From contig CAZYVA010000060.1 of the NCBI GenBank assembly GCA_964650695.1, forward strand, positions 1 through 11,424: 11,424 nucleotides of DNA, written 5' to 3'. This DNA comes from CAZYVA01 sp964650695. GTDB taxonomy: Bacteria > Bacillota > Clostridia > Lachnospirales > Lachnospiraceae. The notes beneath the pieces were generated by a model that worked only from the letters and a program-made list of their open reading frames with translations, made no database searches and was not told the DNA's origin. Shown piece by piece: positions 6,707 to 11,424 of this stretch (position 1 is the stretch's first letter; each line of letters begins with the position of its first letter). The position numbers were made by a program, and so were the translations under genes.

Positions 6707-7675
6707 TCAATAGGAATATTTTACCACGTAATTGCTTCCGTCCCCGACATATTTTTTCACCGACCCCGCATCGTTATTTGCTGCCAGCGTGGGATCCATC
6801 AAAGACCAGGAATGCCCATCAAATTCTATAATATCCGCCACCCATCCGGCTTCCTCCAGATACGTGCTGATCCATGCGTGGTACGCTTCCCCGGAATACC
6901 CTACTTCCAATTTCGTCGGGATATCCTGGGAACGCAGCATGCAAGCCATCAGTGCGGCATAGTCAAAACAGATCCCTTTTTTTGTCTCCAATGTTGCATC
7001 GACATCCGGAAGATATCCATACTGCACGCTCGCTGCCTTTTCCTCATCATAGGCCACGTTCGATATTACCCAGTCGTAAATATTTTCCACAACTTCCAGG
7101 TCGCTGTACGTCTGGCCCGCCAGTTCTTCCCCTTTTTTAACTGCCGCTGAATCCGACGTAAATTCACAGTACTCATTCGGATAGAGGAACGGAAAAAATT
7201 CATTTTCCAGAGAAACTTCAAAATGCTGGGACATCGCGATCGCATAGGAATCCCCGCCCACGCATTCCAATACCTTAACCTCATATCCGCCATTCCCTGC
7301 AGTCAGCGGGAACGTCTGGAAAGACCCATCCGTCTTCATCAGGTAGGTATAATCCGCCCCATCCGGCCCGGTAATCTGGATTTTGACCTTCTCCGTGCTG
7401 CCCAGGTACGCCGCCATCACATATCCCCTCGATGTGTTGGAAACATCAACTTTCGCGTATTCATTTTCAAAAACCTCGCTGCCGGATGCTTCCGGAACCA
7501 GGACCACCGCCGCACTTTCCCTTAACGGCTTCCCGGATTCTTCGGACGCCTGGGCGTGCGCAGAACCCCCTGTGCCTTCGGCCCCGGTTTCTGTCTTTCT
7601 CCCTCCGCCGCACCCAAAAAGGAGAAATACCGACAGAAATACAGTAGCAATACACATTCCCGCTTTTGACCGCAT
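6707..7675 (-). CDS. Transglutaminase-like lipoprotein
   Basis: A 322-residue exported lipoprotein. The signal peptide ends in a lipobox, LLFGC, with Cys22 as the lipidation site, followed by a Gly/Ser/Glu-rich linker to about residue 60. A beta-rich domain spans about 70-155. The C-terminal half is a transglutaminase-like cysteine-protease fold with the expected triad: Cys236 in KKGICFDYA, His266 in YHAWIS and Asp294 in LMDPTLA. Such proteins act on surface proteins or peptides; the actual substrate cannot be read from sequence. The ATG at 7675 has AGGAGG upstream with an 8-base spacer. It lies 72 bases after the putative anti-sigma gene and 38 bases before pilC, so it could be made with the pilus and modify or process pilus or envelope proteins. 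Fold call is firm, role inferred. Confidence 0.9.
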   Translation of the reverse strand: MRSKAGMCIATVFLSVFLLFGCGGGRKTETGAEGTGGSAHAQASEESGKPLRESAAVVLVPEASGSEVFENEYAKVDVSNTSRGYVMAAYLGSTEKVKIQITGPDGADYTYLMKTDGSFQTFPLTAGNGGYEVKVLECVGGDSYAIAMSQHFEVSLENEFFPFLYPNEYCEFTSDSAAVKKGEELAGQTYSDLEVVENIYDWVISNVAYDEEKAASVQYGYLPDVDATLETKKGICFDYAALMACMLRSQDIPTKLEVGYSGEAYHAWISTYLEEAGWVADIIEFDGHSWSLMDPTLAANNDAGSVKKYVGDGSNYVVKYSY

Positions 7676-7747
7676 GCCAGTTTCCTCCTCTCTCTGCCCA
7701 TGATGACTGCCAACGCCTTTACCTACGCCGGAAGCCCGGATAAACTC

Positions 7748-8470
7748 TTACCGCCCCTTCTCTACCGGCGATATCAGAAGTTCCAGCTCATTCCCTGCTT
7801 TATCCGGAATGACAATGCTTGTCGGCTCATCCGGGATCTCACAGACAATCTCCCCTTCCTCTTCATCATAAGATACGACGGGGACCCCCCGGATGCTGCC
7901 ATAATCAATGCCGGAATACGTATCCCTCACCAGAAGCACAACATTTCCTGATTCTGTGTAGGAATTTATAAATTCAGGCTTCTCCGTATCAATATGGTTT
8001 ACTTTAACCGTCTTTTTCGATACCTGTCCATTCACAGACACCGCCTGCAGCTCCAGTTCACCATTCCGGGTAACTTCAACCGCATACTCCCTGTTATTCA
8101 CTTCCTGGATCCGGATCGGCCGGCCATCCAGCGTGGCGCTTACGGCCCTGACCGGCAGCAGCGTGTCCACATCAATATGGAAAACCGCATTTGCCTGTGA
8201 GCTTACCTCCGTCCGTTCCGCAACAATCACGGGTTTGAAAAACAGCAACGGCAACAAAATAAGAAGCAGTAATACCACAAAAGTAACCTTTTGTAAAAAA
8301 AGATAACGCGGACGTTTATAATTCCCCCATGATTCCAACACCTCTACTGGTATCTGGCTTGATTCCATTTCACAGGCGGCAAATACATTATGCAGCAGTT
8401 GGTTGGCTGTCTCCGCGTCCAAATCCGGGGCGGCCGCTTGATTGAACGACGTATGTTCTTTAATTCCCAA
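7748..8470 (-). CDS. Single-pass membrane protein, putative anti-sigma factor
   Basis: About 240 residues: a cytoplasmic N-terminal region of roughly 55 residues, one strong membrane helix (about 58-82, LQKVTFVVLLLLILLPLLFF), and an extracytoplasmic beta-rich part with IDTEKPEF and a DTYSGIDYGSIRG stretch reminiscent of Ig-like domains (DxxSGI). This topology, directly after an ECF-type sigma gene and overlapping it, suggests an anti-sigma factor holding the sigma at the membrane. The zinc anti-sigma motif HxxxCxxC is not present. I start it at a TTG (8470) because GGGGAGG lies 6 bases upstream; the alternative ATG at 8524 has no ribosome site and would overlap the sigma gene by 65 bases. I do not recognise a named family, so the function rests on context and topology. 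Confidence 0.7.
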   Translation of the reverse strand: MGIKEHTSFNQAAAPDLDAETANQLLHNVFAACEMESSQIPVEVLESWGNYKRPRYLFLQKVTFVVLLLLILLPLLFFKPVIVAERTEVSSQANAVFHIDVDTLLPVRAVSATLDGRPIRIQEVNNREYAVEVTRNGELELQAVSVNGQVSKKTVKVNHIDTEKPEFINSYTESGNVVLLVRDTYSGIDYGSIRGVPVVSYDEEEGEIVCEIPDEPTSIVIPDKAGNELELLISPVEKGR

Positions 8471-9059
8471 AGAAATCCTCCCCTTTTTTCTCCTGAAGCA
8501 GTTTCCGAAGCCGCGCCTTTCCATTGGAAAGGCTTCTTTTCACAGTGCTGCGGCTGCAGTCCATCGCATCCGCAATTTCCTCAACCGTCATATCATTATA
8601 ATATCTCATAATGATTGCCTGTGTTTCTTTTGGCTTCAGCGCCAAAACTTCCTGCATGATCTCCGACCGCGGATCCTTGCCCTCTATGAAACTCTCCGGG
8701 TTGGCAGAATCGGATTCTTCTACAAGGTCGCCCAGCAGCGATTCATCGGATAATGTCAATTCCTTTAGCTGCAAGGAACTTTTCTTAAAAGCGTCAAAAC
8801 ATAAACGGAAATTAATCTGGTTGAGCCAGGATACAAATAAGCGGGGATTCTTCAGCGTCCGGATGTTTTTCAGCACTAGGATATACACTTCCTGCAGGAT
8901 ATCCTGCGCCAGATATTCGTCCTTCACATATCTACAGGTAAAACGGAATTGTTTTTTATATGTGGCAGTATACAGCTCCGCAAAAGCATCGCTATTTCCA
9001 TCCTGCGTCTTTATGACCAGTTGAGCCAGATAATCATAGTCCAAATCTGTCATAGTCAT
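8460..9059 (-). CDS. ECF-type RNA polymerase sigma factor
   Basis: A 199-residue sigma-70 family protein with only regions 2 and 4, as in extracytoplasmic-function sigma factors. Region 2 covers about residues 25-92 (AFAELYTATY ... DEYLAQDILQEVYI ... SWLNQINFRLCFDAFKK), and region 4 about 139-188 (LALKPKETQAIIMRYYNDMT ... EIADAMDCSRSTVKRSLSNG), a helix-turn-helix for the -35 element. The linker of about 45 residues is acidic. It should direct polymerase to a small set of promoters when released from a membrane anti-sigma, here probably the overlapping downstream gene. The ATG at 9059 has AAAGGAAGG just upstream; an ATG two codons later is possible. It lies 22 bases after the GGDEF-like gene, so the three are likely one transcript. 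Targets are unknown; the lipoprotein and pilus genes downstream are candidates. Confidence 0.9.
   Translation of the reverse strand: MTMTDLDYDYLAQLVIKTQDGNSDAFAELYTATYKKQFRFTCRYVKDEYLAQDILQEVYILVLKNIRTLKNPRLFVSWLNQINFRLCFDAFKKSSLQLKELTLSDESLLGDLVEESDSANPESFIEGKDPRSEIMQEVLALKPKETQAIIMRYYNDMTVEEIADAMDCSRSTVKRSLSNGKARLRKLLQEKKGEDFFGN
8477..8483 (-). promoter_or_regulatory. Ribosome binding site deciding a TTG start
   Basis: GGGGAGG on the minus strand lies inside the last codons of the sigma gene, 6 bases ahead of TTG at 8468-8470. It is the only strong Shine-Dalgarno near the possible starts of the membrane protein gene. The resulting 11-base overlap with the sigma gene fits translational coupling of a sigma/anti-sigma pair. 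Confidence 0.6.
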
Positions 9060-9081
9060 TCTGCCTTCCTTTGCCGTTCAT

Positions 9082-9768
9082 CTATCCGTGCTTATAAATC
9101 CTCTCATTTGCAAGAGAAATCAACTCGGTAATCTGCTGCAAATGCTCTTTGTTGTTTAAGGCCGTCCCCGCCCTGTACTCCATCCTAATAGAATCCGGGG
9201 CCTGGTTGTGATGTTTTACACGGTTCTCCACGCGGGCAAGGAAATCATAAACCTTTTTATCATCCCCATCCTCAAAAATAGCAAGAAATTTATTCCCGCC
9301 ATTCCTTCCCACAAAACAGAAAGATACTGCTGAAGCCGATAGTATGGAAGAAAAATCCTTCAGCAGCTTATTTCCTGCCGCATGTCCGTACAGTTGGTTG
9401 ACCTCCGGCAGGTTTGCCAAATCGATCATAACTGCCGCGATTTCCTCCGGTAATTTTGTATCCGCATATTTTTCAATAATCGTATCACAGCTAAAACGGT
9501 TCGGTATCCCAGACAACTGATCCGCATATGCCGCGCCATATAGATTATGGTAACTGAGCTTAATGGATGAGAGCAACGAAAGATCGATGAAAACGAAAAG
9601 GAAACTTGCCACCAGGATGACCCATATCATCATAAAAAGAACCGTCTCTGTCTTGTCCGAAAAAACATCCTGCTTGACTTCCGGACGCATCAGCAGATAC
9701 GTGCAGACCAGGGCCATGATCGCCAGTAACGACACTTGTATGACTTTAAAAAAACTAAATTTCTTCAC
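9082..9768 (-). CDS. Two-TM protein with degenerate GGDEF domain
   Basis: About 228 residues: membrane helices at about 9-28 and 42-63, then a GGDEF-type domain from about residue 80 to the end. The family hallmark DxLTGLxNR is present as DQLSGIPNRF (83-92), and the first metal-binding region is kept (MIDLANLPEVNQLYGHAAGN), but the signature loop reads GGNKF (157-161) instead of GGDEF, so the catalytic Asp/Glu are lost and diguanylate cyclase activity is unlikely. No RxxD inhibitory site is seen. It may bind nucleotide or regulate a partner. Start: GTG at 9768 with GGGGGAG six bases ahead is preferred; ATG at 9825 or TTG at 9831 would add about 20 polar residues but have no ribosome site and lie at the edge of a -10 element. 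It heads the sigma/anti-sigma string. Confidence 0.8.
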   Translation of the reverse strand: MKKFSFFKVIQVSLLAIMALVCTYLLMRPEVKQDVFSDKTETVLFMMIWVILVASFLFVFIDLSLLSSIKLSYHNLYGAAYADQLSGIPNRFSCDTIIEKYADTKLPEEIAAVMIDLANLPEVNQLYGHAAGNKLLKDFSSILSASAVSFCFVGRNGGNKFLAIFEDGDDKKVYDFLARVENRVKHHNQAPDSIRMEYRAGTALNNKEHLQQITELISLANERIYKHG

Positions 9769-9774
9769 CCGCTT

Positions 9775-9781
9775 CTCCCCC
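9775..9781 (-). promoter_or_regulatory. Ribosome binding site favouring a GTG start
   Basis: GGGGGAG on the minus strand lies 6 bases ahead of the in-frame GTG at 9766-9768 of the GGDEF-like gene. With the extended -10 at 9834-9842 it gives a leader of about 59 bases, a normal arrangement, while the upstream ATG would be nearly leaderless. Confidence 0.45.
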
Positions 9782-9831
9782 TGTTTCCGCTCCACCGTGT
9801 CCGTTTTGGTTGAATCAAATGCCATTGCCAA

Positions 9832-10020
9832 ATATCATAGCATATTCTACGGAAAATTTGTAGATGTTTTTAAAAAAGGTTCGGAAAACACGGAATTTTT
9901 AATTAATTGTTTTGTCTAATTTTGTCAATGCTCGTAAAGGCCAGTAAAATCAAGACTTTCCATTTATCTCGTCTTGTGTCGTTTTGTCTTAATTTTGAAA
10001 AAGTTGTGTCAAAAGTTGTG
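9832..10020. other. Intergenic junction region, probable att end of a mobile element
   Basis: This AT-rich gap of 189 bases has no gene. It lies between the GGDEF-like gene and the 3' end of the integrase, where such elements carry one attachment end. It contains several short GACACAA/GACAAAA-type repeats on the minus strand and a 5-bp inverted repeat AAGAC/GTCTT (9952-9956 and 9971-9975, 14 bases apart) that could flank a crossover. The exact core cannot be fixed because the other end of the element is outside the window. Confidence 0.5.
9834..9842 (-). promoter_or_regulatory. Extended -10 promoter element for the GGDEF/sigma operon
   Basis: The minus strand reads TGCTATGAT, an extended -10 (TGn) plus a hexamer matching TATAAT at 5 of 6 bases. 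No good -35 is found 16-18 bases upstream (best is TACAAA), which extended -10 promoters can tolerate. Transcription would begin near 9827. A perfect TTGACA lies farther upstream at 9923-9928 but is followed only by weak AT-rich -10 candidates (TTAATT at 9901-9906). Confidence 0.45.
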
Positions 10021-10023
10021 TCA
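10000..10023 (-). repeat. Tandem 12-base repeats, putative integrase arm-binding sites
   Basis: TGACACAACTTT occurs twice in perfect tandem on the minus strand (10012-10023, then 10000-10011). A related GACACAAG is at 9973-9980. GACAAAA variants lie at 9919-9926, and a 9-mer AGACAAAAC recurs at 9909-9917 and 9981-9989. Repeats of this kind next to a Tn916/lambda-type integrase are commonly the arm sites bound by its N-terminal domain. The first repeat also supplies the integrase stop codon. Confidence 0.6.
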
Positions 10024-11148
10024 GAATGCCGACGCTATTTTCTCCATTTCTTCCGCTTTGGTGTCCGGCAGAACGTGGGAATATAAGTCCATCGTCATTG
10101 CCAAGCTGGAATGACCCAGAATAGTTTTCAACACCTGGGGTGTCATTCCGCTTTCAATGCACCGTGTCGCGAACGTGTGCCTCGTGCAGTGCATTGTGAA
10201 ATAGGGAAAGTCCACGCCATCGGCAGCCATATTTTGAAGCATTGCCCGGATTTCACTTTCTGCCCTGTATTGGCTGATAGGCTCTCCCATGACAGAAAAG
10301 ACAAAATCCTCGCCCTTGTTTATTGGCACAACATTACCCTGATACGCCTTATATTCCTTTTCCTGTTGCCTTAGAATCTCATATGCCTTGCCGATCATAG
10401 GAATATCACGCAAGGAAGTTTTTGTTTTCGGCGTATCTAAACGCCAGCCGCCGCCCCTTTGCTCCGCCAGCGTATGCCGCACATGGATAACGCGGTCTTT
10501 GAAGTCAATGTCATTCCACTGCAGGCCGCCAAGTTCACCTATCCTCATTCCTGTGCAGATTGCAAGTTGGAAAAAGTTACGCAAATACGATTTTTCCGAA
10601 TATTGCATAAACAGTTCCTGCTGTTCTCTGGTGAATACCACCTTTTCCTTTTTTGCCTTTCCCTTCGGCTTGCTGATCAGCTCATAAGGATTTTTTGGTA
10701 TTAGCTGACTCTTATACGCCTGTTTGAGGCTCCCGGACAATACGGCGCATACTTGTTTTATTATGCTGTCCGAAAATCCCGCTCTGCTTACATCGTTCAA
10801 GAGTTTCTGAAGATGTTCCCCCCGAATGTCCGACAACTTCATTTTCCCAAGCGGCTTTTTGAGGTGTGCTGAATAAACTTCTCGGTATGTCTCAACTGTT
10901 CCCTGTTTTACAGACGGCTTTTTGTAAGTCTCGATCCACGTCTGAAACCAGTCATCAAGGGTAATGTCTGATTTTTTGATGTATGTTCCATGCTGCAGCT
11001 CATACTTTAAATCCGTCATCTGCTTTTTCAGTTCCGCCAGATTGCGGCTATACAGTGCGTATTTCTCCCCGTTGTACTGTACACGCCCCTGATACCTCCC
11101 GTCACTTCTAAGCGTAATGCCGGGCGGCAGTTTCTTTTTTCTTGCCAT
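10021..11148 (-). CDS. int: Tyrosine recombinase / integrase (Tn916/phage type)
   Basis: A 375-residue site-specific integrase. The N-terminus (1-55, GRYQGRVQYNGEKYALYS) is an AP2-like arm-DNA-binding domain; residues about 62-155 are the SAM-like core-binding domain (DDWFQTWIETYKKPSVKQGT); residues about 170-375 are the catalytic domain. All catalytic residues are visible: Arg202 in TGMRIGEL, Lys243 in TPKTKTSLRDIPM, His320 and Arg323 in HCTRHTFATR, His346 in LGHSSLAMT, and Tyr356 in DLYSHV. It is full length and appears active. AGGTG lies 5 bases before the ATG. Its stop abuts the repeat-rich putative att region, the usual order att-int, so the element extends rightward past the window edge. 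Whether this is an ICE or a prophage cannot be decided; no excisionase is seen within 270 bases upstream. Confidence 0.95.
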   Translation of the reverse strand: MARKKKLPPGITLRSDGRYQGRVQYNGEKYALYSRNLAELKKQMTDLKYELQHGTYIKKSDITLDDWFQTWIETYKKPSVKQGTVETYREVYSAHLKKPLGKMKLSDIRGEHLQKLLNDVSRAGFSDSIIKQVCAVLSGSLKQAYKSQLIPKNPYELISKPKGKAKKEKVVFTREQQELFMQYSEKSYLRNFFQLAICTGMRIGELGGLQWNDIDFKDRVIHVRHTLAEQRGGGWRLDTPKTKTSLRDIPMIGKAYEILRQQEKEYKAYQGNVVPINKGEDFVFSVMGEPISQYRAESEIRAMLQNMAADGVDFPYFTMHCTRHTFATRCIESGMTPQVLKTILGHSSLAMTMDLYSHVLPDTKAEEMEKIASAF

Positions 11149-11174
11149 TGTCTCACCTGCTTTCTATAATCCAA

Positions 11175-11204
11175 ACAGGCGGCAGCCGTGAAGCCGCCGC
11201 CTGT
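11175..11204. other. GC-rich hairpin upstream of the integrase
   Basis: ACAGGCGGC (11175-11183) and GCCGCCTGT (11196-11204) form a perfect 9-bp stem with a 12-base loop, 27 bases before the integrase start on the minus strand. The minus-strand tail GTTTGGATT is only weakly U-rich, so it is at best a leaky terminator limiting read-through into the integrase gene from the element. Confidence 0.5.
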
Positions 11205-11284
11205 CCATTTCCTTGCTAGATGATACTATGAATTTGGGTTGGGGTATCTTTTTTGGATATATCCTGCTGCCGTCCGGTGCTGGT

Positions 11285-11304
11285 AACGCCGGGCGGCGTT
11301 TTTT
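11285..11304 (+). terminator. Intrinsic terminator oriented on the plus strand
   Basis: AACGCC (11285-11290), loop GGGC, GGCGTT (11295-11300), with a run of six T ending at 11304: a compact rho-independent terminator for plus-strand transcription. An alternative overlapping stem pairs GCCGTCCGG (11269-11277) with CCGGGCGGC (11289-11297, one G-T). No plus-strand gene that I can defend precedes it, so the transcript it ends is unknown. Confidence 0.55.
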
Positions 11305-11424
11305 AAATCATGATAACCGCCGCCAGTGTGCCTATAAGAACAATAATCGCAACTGATAAACACATGGCGACCGTCTTCCATGCGTTGCGCTCTTTCAGCA
11401 CTTCTCCGACCACATCGGACGCAA
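11303..11424 (-). CDS. 3' end of a small membrane protein (cut by window edge)
   Basis: An open minus-strand frame enters from the right edge and ends at a TAA (11303-11305), giving 39 visible C-terminal residues: a short polar part (ASDVVGEVLKERNAWK) and then one hydrophobic helix (TVAMCLSVAIIVLIGTLAAV) ending in IMI. The polar/hydrophobic boundary and codon use look like a real protein tail, a C-terminally anchored or small membrane protein carried by the mobile element. No family can be named from this fragment. It lies 154 bases upstream of the integrase. Confidence 0.55.
   Translation of the reverse strand, partial: ASDVVGEVLKERNAWKTVAMCLSVAIIVLIGTLAAVIMI

Noticed and set aside
6596..7150. 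Plus-strand open frame of 184 codons opposite pilC and the lipoprotein gene
   Set aside because: Antisense to two genes with intact catalytic or family motifs; translation is rich in Cys, His and Pro without domain order.
8471..8524. ATG at 8524 as start of the putative anti-sigma gene
   Set aside because: It would overlap the sigma gene by 65 bases and has no ribosome site; the extra 18 residues read from sigma region 4 codons in another frame.
9870..9900. ECF-type promoter (GAAC near -35, CGT near -10) before the GGDEF-like gene
   Set aside because: GAACC and CGTA are both present on the minus strand but about 26 bases apart, too far for an ECF promoter (15-17).
11228..11353. Small plus-strand frame MNLGWGIFFG... 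as a toxin-like peptide gene
   Set aside because: No ribosome site, the frame runs through the terminator, and its tail is low in pattern; kept only as a remark in the findings.

Overview
The window looks like chromosomal DNA of a gut-type Clostridia bacterium, most likely Lachnospiraceae. This rests on protein style: a Gram-positive type IV pilus cluster with a DUF4860-like protein, a BTAD regulator fused to a GGDEF-like domain, and a Tn916/phage-type integrase. Species cannot be named. All genes I accept lie on the minus strand, so transcription runs from high to low coordinates.

Right edge (about 9.9-11.4 kb): the end of an integrated mobile element. It holds the 3' end of a small membrane protein cut by the window edge, a GC-rich hairpin, a plus-strand-oriented terminator, a complete tyrosine recombinase, and just beyond its stop codon a cluster of direct repeats typical of integrase arm sites. 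The chromosome/element junction (attL or attR) should lie between about 9.84 and 10.02 kb.

Middle (7.7-9.8 kb): a signalling module. An extended -10 promoter reads into a two-TM protein with a degenerate GGDEF domain (GGNKF), then an ECF-type sigma factor, then a single-pass membrane protein that is probably its anti-sigma factor. That last gene is best started at a TTG with a strong Shine-Dalgarno overlapping the sigma gene.

Left-middle (2.6-7.7 kb): a transglutaminase-like lipoprotein followed by a type IV pilus operon: PilC/GspF platform protein, four small single-TM proteins that are likely minor pilins or assembly factors (two junctions overlap by 4 bases), and the PilT retraction ATPase. 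PilB, the PilM/N/O set, prepilin peptidase and a canonical major pilin are absent from the window.

Left (0-2.5 kb): a free-standing Hpt phosphotransfer protein, a BTAD-type transcriptional regulator with a GGDEF-like C-terminus, and a YczE/YitT-type membrane protein.

Together the chromosomal part reads as a pilus assembly/retraction locus embedded among regulators (sigma/anti-sigma, two degenerate GGDEF domains, Hpt, BTAD), with a mobile element inserted immediately upstream. I see no CRISPR array, tRNA, rRNA or insertion sequence.
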